From assembly GCA_020846935.1 (NCBI GenBank), contig JADLCY010000011.1, positions 372,001-436,000 of the forward strand: a stretch of 64,000 bases of DNA, given 5' to 3'. The first letter of the stretch is position 1; the number at the start of each line of letters is the position of its first letter. This DNA comes from Gemmatimonadaceae bacterium. GTDB lineage: Bacteria > Gemmatimonadota > Gemmatimonadetes > Gemmatimonadales > Gemmatimonadaceae. Shown here piece after piece: positions 36,184 through 49,027 of this stretch. The notes beneath the pieces are model-generated. The model was given only the letters and a program-made list of their open reading frames with translations. It did no database searches and was not told the origin of the DNA. The position numbers and the translations under genes were made by a program.

Positions 36184-36552
36184 TCAGAGCACCTCCGGCG
36201 CGAGCGAGACGATCTTCATGTACCGCTTCTCGCGCAGCTCGCGCGCCACCGGCCCGAAGATGCGGGTTCCCAGCGGCTCGCCGTTGTCGTTGATGATCAC
36301 GACCGCATTCTCGTCGAAGCGGATGTACGTCCCGTCCTTGCGACGCGTCTCCTTGACCGTGCGCACCACCACCGCCTTGGCGACGGCCGACTTCTTCACC
36401 GTGCCGTTGGGGAGCGCATCCTTCACGGCCACCACGACCTTGTCGCCGAGTCCGGCGTAGCGGCGTCGGGTGCCTCCGAGCACGCGGATCACGAGAGCGC
36501 GCTTCGCCCCCGAGTTGTCCGCCACTCGCACCATGGATTCCTGCTGGATCAT
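36184..36552 (-). CDS. rplN: 50S ribosomal protein L14
   Basis: 122 residues, exact family length. Begins [18 protein letters not shown] and carries [28 protein letters not shown]. Confidence 0.98.
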   Translation of the reverse strand: MIQQESMVRVADNSGAKRALVIRVLGGTRRRYAGLGDKVVVAVKDALPNGTVKKSAVAKAVVVRTVKETRRKDGTYIRFDENAVVIINDNGEPLGTRIFGPVARELREKRYMKIVSLAPEVL

Positions 36553-36564
36553 CGATCGGGTCTC

Positions 36565-36852
36565 CTATTGGGCGCGTTCGACGATCTCGACGACCCGCCA
36601 CCGCTTGTCCTTCGACAGCGGACGGGTCTCCATGATCCGCACGGTGTCACCGCGCTTCGCCGAGTTCTCCTCGTCGTGCGCTTTCACCTTGCTGGAACGC
36701 GTCACCATCTTCCCGTAAGTCGGGTGCGGCACGCGACGGTCCAAGCGGACCACCACGGTCTTCTGCATCTTGTCGCTCACCACCACGCCCACGCGCACCT
36801 TCCGCGTGCCGCGCGACGGCGCCTGCTGCCCGTTGTTGGTCATTTCGGCCAT
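36565..36852 (-). CDS. rpsQ: 30S ribosomal protein S17
   Basis: 95 residues. Core [29 protein letters not shown], and [27 protein letters not shown] at the end. A short Asn/Gln/Pro-rich start of about 15 residues precedes the core. Confidence 0.98.
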   Translation of the reverse strand: MAEMTNNGQQAPSRGTRKVRVGVVVSDKMQKTVVVRLDRRVPHPTYGKMVTRSSKVKAHDEENSAKRGDTVRIMETRPLSKDKRWRVVEIVERAQ

Positions 36853-36863
36853 GATCGATTCCT

Positions 36864-37070
36864 CTAGCCCCTGGCCCCTGCGGCCAGCTGGCGCTCACGC
36901 AGGATCGTCCGCATGCGCGCTACGTCTCTCCGGATCGCGCGCAACCGCAGCGGATCCTCCAACGGCTCCGTCGCACTCTTGAACCCGAGGCGGAAGCTTT
37001 CTTCATCCAGCTCCGCCAGTCGCGCGCGGATGTCCGCATCGCTCATCTCGCGGATCTCTTCAGCTCGCAT
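36864..37070 (-). CDS. rpmC: 50S ribosomal protein L29
   Basis: 68 residues, two-helix L29 pattern ([24 protein letters not shown], then [19 protein letters not shown]). It overlaps the end of rplP by 11 bp, suggesting translational coupling. Confidence 0.97.
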   Translation of the reverse strand: MRAEEIREMSDADIRARLAELDEESFRLGFKSATEPLEDPLRLRAIRRDVARMRTILRERQLAAGARG

Positions 37071-37488
37071 CGGTGTGCGCCTCCTCGCGGACCACGAACT
37101 TGGTCTTCACGCCCAGCTTCGCCGCCGCCAGCGCCATCGCCTTTTGCGCGATCTCCGGCGTCACGCCCTCCAGCTCGAAGAGCACCCGACCCGGCTTCAC
37201 CACCGCCACCCACCCTTCCGGAGAGCCCTTGCCCTTCCCCATGCGGGTCTCGGCCGGCTTCTTGGTGATCGGCTTGTCCGGGAAGATCCGGATCCAGACC
37301 TTGCCGCCGCGCTTGATGTGACGCGTCAGCGCCACGCGGGCGGCCTCGATCTGCCGGTTGGTTACCCACGCCGGCTCGAGCGCCTGCAGGCCGTAGTGCC
37401 CAAAGGACACCTCGGCGCCACGGCCGGCCAGACCCTTGGTCCGGCCCTTGAACATCTTGCGGAATTTGACGCGCTTGGGACTCAGCAT
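37060..37488 (-). CDS. rplP: 50S ribosomal protein L16
   Basis: 142 residues. [24 protein letters not shown] start; [23 protein letters not shown] centre; family length. An 85-bp gap (37489-37573) without features separates it from rpsC. Confidence 0.98.
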   Translation of the reverse strand: MLSPKRVKFRKMFKGRTKGLAGRGAEVSFGHYGLQALEPAWVTNRQIEAARVALTRHIKRGGKVWIRIFPDKPITKKPAETRMGKGKGSPEGWVAVVKPGRVLFELEGVTPEIAQKAMALAAAKLGVKTKFVVREEAHTDAS

Positions 37489-37573
37489 CGCTGTCTATCG
37501 TTATGCACGATCCGTGGTGACCCGCTCGGGCTTCCCGCGCTTCTCGTGCTCCTCGTCGCTCGCTCGTGCGCTC

Positions 37574-38233
37574 TTACGAACCCGTGCTGTAGGTCTTCCC
37601 ACGTCGATCCTCCACCACCTCACCCCGGAAGATCCACACCTTCACCCCGATCGTGCCGAACGTCGTCTTCGCCGTGCTCGTCGCGTAGTCGATGTCCGCA
37701 CGCAGCGTGTGCAACGGCACGCGCCCCTCGTGGTAGCCTTCCACGCGCGCGATCTCCGCGCCGCCCAGTCGGCCACCGGCCTTCACCTTGATCCCCAGCG
37801 CCCCCATCCGCATCGCGCTCTGCACCGCGCGCTTCATCGCGCGGCGGAACGAGATGCGCTGCGAGAGCTGGTTGGAGATGTTGTCCGCCACCAGCTGGGC
37901 GTCGAGCTCGGGGCGCTTGATCTCTTCCACGTTCACTCCGACCTCCTTGCCCGACAGGCGCGCAATCTCCTCGCGCAGCTTGTCCACCTCGGCGCCCTTC
38001 TTCCCGATCACCACGCCCGGACGTCCGGTGTGGATCGTCACCACCACCTTCCCGGGCTTGCGCTCGATCTGCACGTCCGAGATGGCCGCGTGACCCAGGC
38101 GCGTCTTGATGTACTTCCGCAGCATCTGGTCTTCCTTCAGCAGCTGCGGGAACTCGCGGTTCGCGAACCAGCGCGAACGCCACGGCTTCGTGATTCCGAG
38201 GCGGAATCCGATCGGATTGGTCTTCTGTCCCAT
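37574..38233 (-). CDS. rpsC: 30S ribosomal protein S3
   Basis: 219 residues. [14 protein letters not shown] start, KH domain [17 protein letters not shown], and the C-terminal domain with KGIRIEE-like [35 protein letters not shown] overlaps the rplV stop by one base (TAATG). Confidence 0.98.
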   Translation of the reverse strand: MGQKTNPIGFRLGITKPWRSRWFANREFPQLLKEDQMLRKYIKTRLGHAAISDVQIERKPGKVVVTIHTGRPGVVIGKKGAEVDKLREEIARLSGKEVGVNVEEIKRPELDAQLVADNISNQLSQRISFRRAMKRAVQSAMRMGALGIKVKAGGRLGGAEIARVEGYHEGRVPLHTLRADIDYATSTAKTTFGTIGVKVWIFRGEVVEDRRGKTYSTGS

Positions 38234-38595
38234 TAGCGGCCTGCCTTCTCGGCCACGACGATCTCGACGTGGCTGGTGCGCTTGAAAATCGGGGTGGCGC
38301 GGCCCATCGCCGCAGGGGTCCACCGCTTCAGCTTCGGCCCTTCATTGATGATCGCCTTCTTCACGAACAGCGCGTCGACGTCCACCGATTCGTTGTTCGA
38401 TCGCGCATGCTGCTCAGCGTTTGCCACCGCCGACTCCAGCACTTTCGCGATCTCCGTCGCCGCCCGCTTCTTCGAAAACTTCAGCATCGACAGCGCATCG
38501 TTCACCATCTTCCCGCGGATCTGGTCGATCACCAGCCGCATCTTGTAGGGCGATTGGCGCGTCGTGCGCTGAATGGCACGTGCTTCGGTGGTCAT
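38233..38595 (-). CDS. rplV: 50S ribosomal protein L22
   Basis: 120 residues. [21 protein letters not shown], and the exit-tunnel hairpin region [29 protein letters not shown]. Its overlap with rpsC and 3-bp spacing to rpsS are typical of this operon. Confidence 0.98.
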   Translation of the reverse strand: MTTEARAIQRTTRQSPYKMRLVIDQIRGKMVNDALSMLKFSKKRAATEIAKVLESAVANAEQHARSNNESVDVDALFVKKAIINEGPKLKRWTPAAMGRATPIFKRTSHVEIVVAEKAGR

Positions 38596-38598
38596 GGC

Positions 38599-38916
38599 CT
38601 ACTTGCCTCCCCTGGCCGCCGGCGCCGCCGGGACCGGTGCCTTCTTGTCCGTCGGCCGGTTGCCGGAGTGCCCGCGGAACAGACGCGTCGGCGCAAACTC
38701 GCCGAGCTTGTGTCCCACCATGTTCTCCGTCACGTACACCGGGATGAACTTGTTCCCGTTGTGCACCGCGAACGTGTGCCCCACGAAGTCGGGCAGCACC
38801 GTGCTCGCGCGTGACCAGGTCTTCACCACGCGCTTCTCGTTCTTAGCGTTCATGCCAAGCACCTTCTTCATCAGTGCTTCCTGAACGAACGGTCCCTTCT
38901 TGATACTGCGAGCCAT
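38599..38916 (-). CDS. rpsS: 30S ribosomal protein S19
   Basis: 105 residues. [15 protein letters not shown] start, [40 protein letters not shown] core, then a short Ala/Pro/Lys tail. Confidence 0.98.
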   Translation of the reverse strand: MARSIKKGPFVQEALMKKVLGMNAKNEKRVVKTWSRASTVLPDFVGHTFAVHNGNKFIPVYVTENMVGHKLGEFAPTRLFRGHSGNRPTDKKAPVPAAPAARGGK

Positions 38917-38937
38917 AGGTCTCTGTCTCGGTGGTGG

Positions 38938-39777
38938 CTAGAACCCGGACTGGGTCGCCTTGCCGCGCTTGCGCCCGCGCACGATCAGCTTCGTCGAGGG
39001 CTTCTTCATGTTGCGCGTCTTCACGCCTTCCTTCTTGCCCCACGGACTCACCACGTTGCGCCCGCCACGCGTGCGGCCGCCGTGCGGGTGATCCACCGGG
39101 TTCATCACTTCGCCGCGCACCTTCGGACGGCGACCCTTCCAGCGCGTCTTGCCGGCCTTGCCGTACGAGATCAGCTCGTGCTCCGCGTTGCCGACCTCGC
39201 CGATCGTCGCCAGGCAGCGCATGTGCACGCGTCGCATTTCCGTCGATCCCATGCGCAACGTCACATAATCGCCTTCCTTCGCCACGACCTCCGCCGACAT
39301 GCCCGCCGAGCGCGCCACCTGTCCGCCCTTGCCCGGCACCAGCTCGATGTTGTGCACCGCCGTACCCAGCGGCACTTCGCCCAGCGGCAGCGCGTTCCCG
39401 GTCCGTATGTCGGACCCGGGGCCGGACACCACCGTGTCGCCCACCGACAGCCCCTTGGGGTGCAGGATGTATCGCTTCTCCCCGTCCGCGTACTCCACCA
39501 GCGCGATCCGCGCCGAACGGTTCGGGTCGTATTCGATCTCGCGCACCGTGGCCACGTCGACAAAGCGGTTGCGCTTGAAATCGATCACGCGATACATGCG
39601 CTTGTGACCACCGCCACGACGCCGCATCGCGATATGCCCGTGGTTGTCGCGGCCGCCGCTCTTCTTCAGTGGCTCGAGCAGCGACTTCTCGGGCGTCGAG
39701 CGCGTGATCTCCTTGAAATCCGCCACCGAGCGAAAGCGCGTGCCCTTGGTGACCGGCTTGAATTGACGAATGCCCAT
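38938..39777 (-). CDS. rplB: 50S ribosomal protein L2
   Basis: 279 residues. [17 protein letters not shown] start; the peptidyl-transferase-near block [16 protein letters not shown] is intact. It lies 10 bp after rplW. Confidence 0.98.
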   Translation of the reverse strand: MGIRQFKPVTKGTRFRSVADFKEITRSTPEKSLLEPLKKSGGRDNHGHIAMRRRGGGHKRMYRVIDFKRNRFVDVATVREIEYDPNRSARIALVEYADGEKRYILHPKGLSVGDTVVSGPGSDIRTGNALPLGEVPLGTAVHNIELVPGKGGQVARSAGMSAEVVAKEGDYVTLRMGSTEMRRVHMRCLATIGEVGNAEHELISYGKAGKTRWKGRRPKVRGEVMNPVDHPHGGRTRGGRNVVSPWGKKEGVKTRNMKKPSTKLIVRGRKRGKATQSGF

Positions 39778-39786
39778 GCGTGTGCC

Positions 39787-40077
39787 TCAGACCTCGAAGA
39801 TGGGAAGCTTGTCGCCGGCCTGCAGCGTCACGATCGCCTTCTTCCAGCTCGGGCGCAGTCCTGCCGTCTTCCCCATGTTCTTCCGCGGCTTGCCGCGCGT
39901 GTTCATGGTCCAGACGCCGGTGACCTTTACGCCCCACAAACGTTCGATTGCCTGCCGAATGGCGGGCTTGCTCGCGTCGCGTGCGACTTCGAAGACGTAT
40001 TCCCCCCGGTTCTGGTATTGCGCCGAGGTCTTCTCCGTGACGAGCGGACGCACAATGGTGCGGTGCAGCGTAGCCAT
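39787..40077 (-). CDS. rplW: 50S ribosomal protein L23
   Basis: 96 residues. TIVRPLVTEKTSAQYQNRGEYVFEVARDASKPAIRQAIERLWGVKV is the standard L23 fold; it lies at the tunnel exit. Confidence 0.98.
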   Translation of the reverse strand: MATLHRTIVRPLVTEKTSAQYQNRGEYVFEVARDASKPAIRQAIERLWGVKVTGVWTMNTRGKPRKNMGKTAGLRPSWKKAIVTLQAGDKLPIFEV

Positions 40078-40080
40078 CGA

Positions 40081-40923
40081 TCAGTCCCCCTTCTTCTTGG
40101 CCGACTTCTTCGCCGCCGGCTTCTTTGCCGTTGCCTTCGCGGGCGCCTTGCTCGCGGGCGCCTTCGCCGCCGCCTTCTTTGCCGCCGGCTTCGCCGCGGG
40201 AGCGGCCTTCGTCTTTCGGGCCGTGGGCTTCGCGGTCCCCTCGGCCTTCGCGGCTCTCGCCGCGGGCGCCGGGGCCTTCTCCGCCACCGGAGCCAGCGTC
40301 TGGCCGATCGCAGTGCCCTCGATCAGCACCACATCGGACCACAGGATGTGGTAGGTCGACGCGTCCTTGAACGGCATCACGTGCACCCTGGGCAGGTTGC
40401 GACCCGACAGGTGAACGTTCGGCTTGTTGCCGTCGGTCAGCACCAGCACCTTGCGCCCGGCGAGGCCGGCACGCTCGATGAGCCCCTGGATCAGCTTCGT
40501 GCGCGGCGCCTCGTAGTTGAAGGCATCGATCACGTAGATCGCCGACTCGCGCGCGCGCGCGTTGAACGCGCTGCGACGCGCGAGCTGCTTGACCTTCTTT
40601 GGGAGCGCCTGCTCGTAGTTGCGGTCCCCGTGCGGTCCGAAGACCGTACCGCCACCCGGCCAATGAGGGGCGCGTGTCGAGCCCTGGCGCGCACGCCCGG
40701 TGCCCTTCTGCTTCCACGGTTTCTGATTACCGCCAACCACCAAACCGCGTGTCTTGGTGGACGCGGTTCCCTGGCGCTGGTTGGCAAGGTACGCCTTCAC
40801 GGCGAGATGCATGGCCGGCATGTTCACCGTGCCATCGAACGTCTCCGCGGGCAGCGCCACGCGCTCGCGCGAGGTGCCCAGGCCGGTGAAGGCCGCCGCG
40901 TCGAAGGAAGTCTGGTCAGCCAT
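40081..40923 (-). CDS. rplD: 50S ribosomal protein L4 with Ala/Lys-rich tail
   Basis: 280 residues against the usual 200-210. The L4 body (residues 1-210) has the tunnel loop KPWKQKGTGRARQGSTRAPHWPGGG and ends near VVLIEGTAIGQTL. The last 65-70 residues are Ala, Lys and Pro repeats (KPAAKKAAAKAPASKAPAKA and similar) ending KKSAKKKGD, like histone-H1 tails. L4 lines the exit tunnel and in some bacteria represses its own operon. Start ATG 40923. Confidence 0.96.
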   Translation of the reverse strand: MADQTSFDAAAFTGLGTSRERVALPAETFDGTVNMPAMHLAVKAYLANQRQGTASTKTRGLVVGGNQKPWKQKGTGRARQGSTRAPHWPGGGTVFGPHGDRNYEQALPKKVKQLARRSAFNARARESAIYVIDAFNYEAPRTKLIQGLIERAGLAGRKVLVLTDGNKPNVHLSGRNLPRVHVMPFKDASTYHILWSDVVLIEGTAIGQTLAPVAEKAPAPAARAAKAEGTAKPTARKTKAAPAAKPAAKKAAAKAPASKAPAKATAKKPAAKKSAKKKGD

Positions 40924-40926
40924 GAT

Positions 40927-41610
40927 CTATTGCCCCTGCTTCCGCACCATCACGATGCCGTTGGTGGCACCGGACACCGAGCCGCGGATATAGAGCAGGT
41001 TGCGCTCGGTATCCACCTTCTCGACGCGGAGGTTGATTTGCGTGTGGCGCACGTTGCCGTGCTGGCCCGGCATGCGCTTGCCCTTGATGACGCGGGACGG
41101 ATCGGTGCCCGCGCCGATCGAGCCCGGGCGCCGGTGCTTGGTGTTGCCGTGCGTGTTGGGACCGCCGCCCGCCTTGTGGCGCTTCACGATGCCCTGGAAG
41201 CCGCCGCCCTTGCTGGTGCCGGTGACCTTGACCAGCTCGCCGACCTGGAAGATCGAGATGTCGACCGTATCGCCGAGCTTGTACTCGGGCGCCGTCGCCA
41301 TGTCGTCGAGTCGGAACGAACGCAGCACGCGGGGCGCGGCCGCGAGGCCCGCCTTCGTCGCGTGACCCAGCGCCGCCGCCGTAGCGCGATGGCCATGGGG
41401 CACCTTCTTCTCCCCCTTCTTCGCCTCACGACGCGTGCGCGAGCTGCCGTAGCCCAGCTGCACCGCCGCAAAGCCCGGCTTGTCGGACTCCGCACCGATC
41501 ACCTGCACGACCGGGTTGGGCTTTGCCTCAACCACCGTGCAGGGAATCTGCTGCCCCTGTTCGTTGAAGATCTGGGTCATGCCCAGCTTCTTCCCAATGA
41601 TGCCTAACAT
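40927..41610 (-). CDS. rplC: 50S ribosomal protein L3
   Basis: 227 residues. MLGIIGKKLGMTQIFNEQGQQIPCTVVEA start; GVVKRHKAGGG-type FQGIVKRHKAGGGPNTHGNTKHRRPGSIG block. ATG 41610; the longer frame to 41712 is spacer. Codon 2 is TTA, in the TTA-GGC context discussed below. Confidence 0.98.
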   Translation of the reverse strand: MLGIIGKKLGMTQIFNEQGQQIPCTVVEAKPNPVVQVIGAESDKPGFAAVQLGYGSSRTRREAKKGEKKVPHGHRATAAALGHATKAGLAAAPRVLRSFRLDDMATAPEYKLGDTVDISIFQVGELVKVTGTSKGGGFQGIVKRHKAGGGPNTHGNTKHRRPGSIGAGTDPSRVIKGKRMPGQHGNVRHTQINLRVEKVDTERNLLYIRGSVSGATNGIVMVRKQGQ

Positions 41611-41690
41611 CGGTTCCCCGTTCTCGTTGAGAGTCGCGACCCGGCGGTCGATACGCACCGGACTGCAGTCGTTGGACTCGTGTCGTTGGC

Positions 41691-41711
41691 TGCAGGGGTG
41701 ACATCCCTGCA
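41691..41711. other. Hairpin in rpsJ-rplC spacer
   Basis: TGCAGGG (41691-41697) pairs with CCCTGCA (41705-41711) around a 7-nt loop. It lies 80 bp before rplC on the transcript. It shares a 13-bp block with the fusA leader (see findings). The rest of the 118-bp spacer shows nothing. Confidence 0.5.
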
Positions 41712-41728
41712 CCCGTCCATCCGATCCC

Positions 41729-42037
41729 TTACTGAACCTTGATCTCCACGTCCACGCCCGCCGGCAGATCGAGCCGGGTGAGCGCGTCCACGGTCTGCGC
41801 GCGCGAATCCAGGATGTCGATCACACGCTTGTGCGTCTTCAACTCGAACTGCTCGCGCGACTTCTTGTCCACGTGCGGCGACCGGAGCAGCGTCCAGCGA
41901 CGCGTCTTGGTCGGCAGCGGGATCGGGCCGGAGACCTGCGCCCCCGTCTTCTCCGCCGTCCGCACGATGTCCGACGCCGCCTGGTCGATGACCGCGTGGT
42001 CGAACGCCTTCAGTCGAATTCTGATGCGACCCGCCAT
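41729..42037 (-). CDS. rpsJ: 30S ribosomal protein S10
   Basis: 102 residues. [60 protein letters not shown]; family length. First gene of the S10 series. Confidence 0.98.
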   Translation of the reverse strand: MAGRIRIRLKAFDHAVIDQAASDIVRTAEKTGAQVSGPIPLPTKTRRWTLLRSPHVDKKSREQFELKTHKRVIDILDSRAQTVDALTRLDLPAGVDVEIKVQ

Positions 42038-42060
42038 GGAAGCCTTGAAGTCGTGTCCTG

Positions 42061-42090
42061 ACGCGCGGGCAGCACTCGCTGCCCGCGCGT
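42061..42090 (-). terminator. Perfect 13-bp hairpin between tuf and rpsJ
   Basis: ACGCGCGGGCAGC and its exact complement (42061-42073 with 42078-42090) enclose a 4-nt loop, 10 bp after the tuf stop. There is no T-tract. It could be a partial terminator, an RNA processing site, or an mRNA-stability hairpin between tuf and the S10 operon. Confidence 0.6.
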
Positions 42091-42099
42091 CCCGGAGCC

Positions 42100-43302
<1,203 letters not shown>

Positions 43303-43392
43303 TGCTGCGTTTCCGGTGAAGTGGAGGTCTGCGTGAAAGGGAGTTGCTACGAGACGACCTCCGTCTCCCGTCTCCCGTCGTGGTCTTCCTGC

Positions 43393-45510
<2,118 letters not shown>

Positions 45511-45922
45511 GTCAGTCGTCAGTTCGTGAGGCCGTCGCGGGGACGCCGTCGTCGGCCGGAGCATCTCGATTCGTTCAGCAAAAACGCGGGTGGACCGTGT
45601 CACCCCTGCATGCAGGGGCCGGTATCCATCCGCTCTCGCCGGGTACATGCGCCACTCGAGCACGCACGGGGACCCATGGCGCGCCGGACCTCCTGCGGCC
45701 CGACGTTGAATTGTCCTGCGTCGCTTGTCGGGGCCGGACATCGCTGTCGAGTGCCGGCTGGCTGACCACTCCCCCGCGAACGATCGCGGGCCCTTAGGCG
45801 CCGACGCGCAGCTCGTCGGCCAGCATACCCCCAACGCCAGCCGGAGGCTGGACGCGGGAGCCGAGTAATGTGGACAGCGTCGAAGCGAAAGTCAATGCGC
45901 TAGTTGCGACGCTTCGCGACCC
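45511..45922 (-). promoter_or_regulatory. fusA upstream region with hairpins and possible promoter
   Basis: 412 bp without a gene. A TTGACT at 45895-45890 (minus strand), followed after 17-18 bp by CACATT/ACATTA, could be a promoter just past the nucleotidyltransferase stop, giving an mRNA leader of about 350 nt. Within that leader are stems CCAGCC-GGA-GGCTGG (45837-45851), CCCGCGA-ACGA-TCGCGGG (45773-45790), and the 16-bp palindrome CCCCTGCATGCAGGGG (45603-45618). Confidence 0.45.
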
Positions 45923-47113
45923 TCACGTCGCCCACAGGACGTTGAAGTAACGTCGCCATGCGCGGCCGCGCGTCAGCTGGGTCTTGATCCGCGTCACGAC
46001 ACCAGCGTCCCCCGCATACACGGTCGGTCGCCGCGCCGGCTCGGAGTCCCAGGGCCGCTCTCGGCTCGTCGCAGTCCGGTTCGGCTCGAGTGCCATGCTC
46101 CACATAGCCCTCCGCAGCTTTGCCGAAGGGCACGGGGTGATGATGGCGATCACATGGATGGCCAGATGGCGCTCCAGCAATTGGAGCATCCAGGCGGACC
46201 GCCGGGGTGCCAGGCTCGCCAGCACACCTACGGGGGCCACCGACACCCCACAGAGCAGGTCCGCCAGCCGCAGGCTCCAATACATGGCGAACTCGGCCTT
46301 GTATCCCCGCGAAAGCTCCAGCACGCGCTGCCAGTCGATCCCTCGCTCCGCGAGGGCGGCCACATCCCGCGCCAGTCGCCAGATCCCGAACGAGGCCAGG
46401 TGGCCCCAGGCGAAATGCACCGCCAGGTGCAAGAGCTGATGCTCGGGGTCGAGCACCCGTGTGAGTTCGCTCCGCTCCGAGATCGGGCGCGACACCGCGC
46501 GCGCCTGCTCGAACGACAGGGAAAAGGGATGGCTGCTCAGGCTCAGCGCCGTGTGCAGCTCGAGCCGCACCCCCGTTCGCGCCGCGTCGAACAACGGCGG
46601 CAGGTGGTGGTGCGCCTGATAATGACTGCTGGGGTACTCGTGCTCATCCCAGACCCAGCCCTGGGAGAGCGCGAGTTCCCATGCGCGCTTCGAATGTTCG
46701 GGCGCAATCAGGACATCCAGATCCCCCATGGGACGATCCGCAAATCGCGGATACGCCGACAGCGCCAGCCCCGCCCCCTTGAGGAGGATTGCCGGAATGC
46801 CCTCGGATTCCAGCCCGGCAATGAGGCGACGCAGCCGATCCTCCAGCATCAGCGCCGTGAAGCCCGATACGCGCGAGAGCCGCTCGATCTGATCGGCGCC
46901 GTCCTGCGATGCGTCGACCCCCAGGCGCTTGAGCCGTTCCCACGACACCGGAAGGGTGCGCTCCCACTCCAGCAAGGTGCGCAGGCCGTCCCACTGCACC
47001 GGGCCGGCGAGCAGATCCCGTAGCTGCGCGTCGTTGGACTCTCCACCACCGGTCAGGAGGAGAATCCGCATTTCGCGCGACATCAGGCCGAGCAGGCGGG
47101 CGTTGACGCTCAC
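45923..47113 (-). CDS. Nucleotidyltransferase family protein, lasso tailoring
   Basis: 396 residues. The centre has the NTP_transf_5 pattern: GIPAILLKGAGLALSAYPRFADRPMGDLDVLI, where the Gly-Asp-Leu-Asp supplies metal ligands, then HLPPLFDAARTGVRLELHTAL. Proteins of this family occur in lasso-peptide loci that also have an HPr-kinase-like gene, where a role in further modifying the phosphorylated peptide has been suggested. No signal peptide. It is last in the locus, 40 bp after the permease. The last 60 residues are basic and non-conserved-looking. Confidence 0.8.
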   Translation of the reverse strand: MSVNARLLGLMSREMRILLLTGGGESNDAQLRDLLAGPVQWDGLRTLLEWERTLPVSWERLKRLGVDASQDGADQIERLSRVSGFTALMLEDRLRRLIAGLESEGIPAILLKGAGLALSAYPRFADRPMGDLDVLIAPEHSKRAWELALSQGWVWDEHEYPSSHYQAHHHLPPLFDAARTGVRLELHTALSLSSHPFSLSFEQARAVSRPISERSELTRVLDPEHQLLHLAVHFAWGHLASFGIWRLARDVAALAERGIDWQRVLELSRGYKAEFAMYWSLRLADLLCGVSVAPVGVLASLAPRRSAWMLQLLERHLAIHVIAIITPCPSAKLRRAMWSMALEPNRTATSRERPWDSEPARRPTVYAGDAGVVTRIKTQLTRGRAWRRYFNVLWAT

Positions 47114-47153
47114 AGGGATGGCGAGGCGAAGAACCGGGACGGCAACGGGAAAC

Positions 47154-47954
47154 CTAAAGATGACTCAACGTACCGCGACGGCCAGCATAGCCAAGCGCCG
47201 CGCGAAACGCGACGACGCCAACCACGAGCGTTCCCGCCGTGATCGCGGCCAGGATCAGCACATCGGATGATACCGTCGCAACCGGCGCTCCATCCAGCAG
47301 CACGCGCCGCAGCGCTCGAAGCCCGTACGCGGCAGGGACGAACGACGCCAGACTCTGGATCCACGACGGAATCACGCTCGTGGGATAATACGCCCCTCCA
47401 AGCAAGGTGGATGCGACCACCACCGCTTGCGAGAGCGGACCGGACGTACGGAACGCGACGACCAGCGCCGCACCGATCAGACCTATCGCCCAGTGCACCA
47501 CCACGATGAGGGCCAGGATGCCAAGCGCGGGCACCACGGAACCGATCGCAATGCGCGCGCCGAAGAGCGCGCCGGCCGCGAGCATCAGCGCGCCACGGAA
47601 CACGGCCCACAGGATGGGATAGGCGGACAACCCCGCGAGAATGGCGACCCGCGGCGCGCGCGTCATGAGCACGCCCTCGAAGAAGCCGCTCGATATCCCC
47701 GCCTCCACCGCCCCTGGAAGGGTGGCCACGCAAATGCTGATGAGACTCACGGCAAACGTACCGATCAGCATGAATGGGAAGTACTGCGTCCCCTCGTTCC
47801 GGATGGCGCTGGCCATGGTCGGCTGCAGCGCCGTCGCGATGAAATACACGGGAATCACCGTGACCCAAAGCGTGAGCAGCGAGATGACGGTCTGCACGCG
47901 ATAGCTCATCGCGGTGAGCCATGCTGCGCGGATCAGCGCGCCTATCGTCCTCAT
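47154..47954 (-). CDS. ABC-2 type transporter permease
   Basis: 266 residues with six membrane segments (for example VQTVISLLTLWVTVIPVYFIATAL at the start) and the ABC-2 helix PLSQAVVVASTLLGGAYYPTSVIPSWIQSLASFVPAAYGLRALR. ATG 47954 overlaps the ATPase stop as ATGA. It most likely exports the lasso peptide or gives self-protection. Confidence 0.88.
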   Translation of the reverse strand: MRTIGALIRAAWLTAMSYRVQTVISLLTLWVTVIPVYFIATALQPTMASAIRNEGTQYFPFMLIGTFAVSLISICVATLPGAVEAGISSGFFEGVLMTRAPRVAILAGLSAYPILWAVFRGALMLAAGALFGARIAIGSVVPALGILALIVVVHWAIGLIGAALVVAFRTSGPLSQAVVVASTLLGGAYYPTSVIPSWIQSLASFVPAAYGLRALRRVLLDGAPVATVSSDVLILAAITAGTLVVGVVAFRAALGYAGRRGTLSHL

Positions 47955-49024
47955 CGCGTTCCCTCGCGCCGACGTGCCAGCACGGCGTCGATGAGGTCAG
48001 CCAGGGAAGCCTCGTCCTTTTCCATCGCGGCCACCCGGACGCCGGCGTTCACGAGCTGCGCGACGACCTCGCTCGCGGCAGCCTCGTTGGCAGCGAGGCG
48101 GATGGTGAGTCGCGCCCAGCCGGCGGCATCGGCCGGCTCGCGCGTCACGACCTCCAGCCTCCCCTCGTGCTCCAGCTCCGCTATCACAGAGTGCCATGGC
48201 TGATCGATCGTGACCCGGTGACGCGCCCCGAGCACATCGTATGCCAGGTCGCGCGCCGACCCCTCAGCCACGATCGCACCTCGATCGAGAATCGCGACAC
48301 GCCGGCAGAGGTTGAACGCCTCGTCCGCGTCGTGCGTGGCCAGCACCACCGCGCATTGCCTGCGATGGGACAATTCGTCGCGCAGAAAGCGCCGGAACTC
48401 GCGCGAGGCAATTGGGTCGAGGCTCCGCGTCGGCTCATCGAGCAGCAGGAGCCTCGGCCGAGGCAGAAGCGCTCGCGCGATGATCAGCCGCTGGATCATG
48501 CCGGACGAATACTCGCGCACCATGCGATCCGCGGCGTCCTCGAGCTGGACATCACGCAGCGCCTCCTGCACGCGCTCGTTCACGTCGCTCGCGGGGATCG
48601 CATGCAGGGCCGCGTAGAGCCTCAGGTTCTCGCGAGCAGACAGCCGCCAATAAAGACCACGCTCGCTGGCCAACGACAGCGACATCAGCGATCGCACCAC
48701 CTCCGGCTCGCGCCTCACGTCGTGCCCCTCAACGCTCACCTCCCCTTCGTCCGCGATGATCAGCGTGGCGATGACTTTCATCAGCGTCGTCTTGCCCGCG
48801 CCGTTGGCGCCGAGCAGTCCATAGAACTCGCCCGCGGCCACGTCGAACGAAACGCCACGCAGCGCGGGAGTCCACGTTACGTCGAACGGTGCCCGGATGG
48901 CCTCACGCCAGGGGCGGCGGCGCGGAAAGCGCTTGGCGACCCCACGAACGCGGAGCAGCGCAGGCTCTGCGCCCGACGCGCCCTGCCGAACGGTACCTGG
49001 CGAGGTCTCGAGGTCCACGCCCAC
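47951..49024 (-). CDS. ABC transporter ATP-binding protein
   Basis: 357 residues. Walker A GANGAGKTT, signature YSSGMIQRLIIARALL, Walker B RLLLLDEPTRSLD, switch LATHDADEA. A C-terminal extension of about 90 residues (HRVTIDQPWHSVIAELEHEG...) has an ACT-like pattern, as in some exporter ATPases. It starts 3 bp after the kinase gene and overlaps the permease gene, so these form one unit. Confidence 0.9.
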   Translation of the reverse strand: MGVDLETSPGTVRQGASGAEPALLRVRGVAKRFPRRRPWREAIRAPFDVTWTPALRGVSFDVAAGEFYGLLGANGAGKTTLMKVIATLIIADEGEVSVEGHDVRREPEVVRSLMSLSLASERGLYWRLSARENLRLYAALHAIPASDVNERVQEALRDVQLEDAADRMVREYSSGMIQRLIIARALLPRPRLLLLDEPTRSLDPIASREFRRFLRDELSHRRQCAVVLATHDADEAFNLCRRVAILDRGAIVAEGSARDLAYDVLGARHRVTIDQPWHSVIAELEHEGRLEVVTREPADAAGWARLTIRLAANEAAASEVVAQLVNAGVRVAAMEKDEASLADLIDAVLARRREGTR

Positions 49025-49027
49025 GCG

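Noticed and set aside
45511-45834. fusA starting at 45834
   Set aside because: The added N-terminus is non-conserved and the region holds palindromes and a likely leader.
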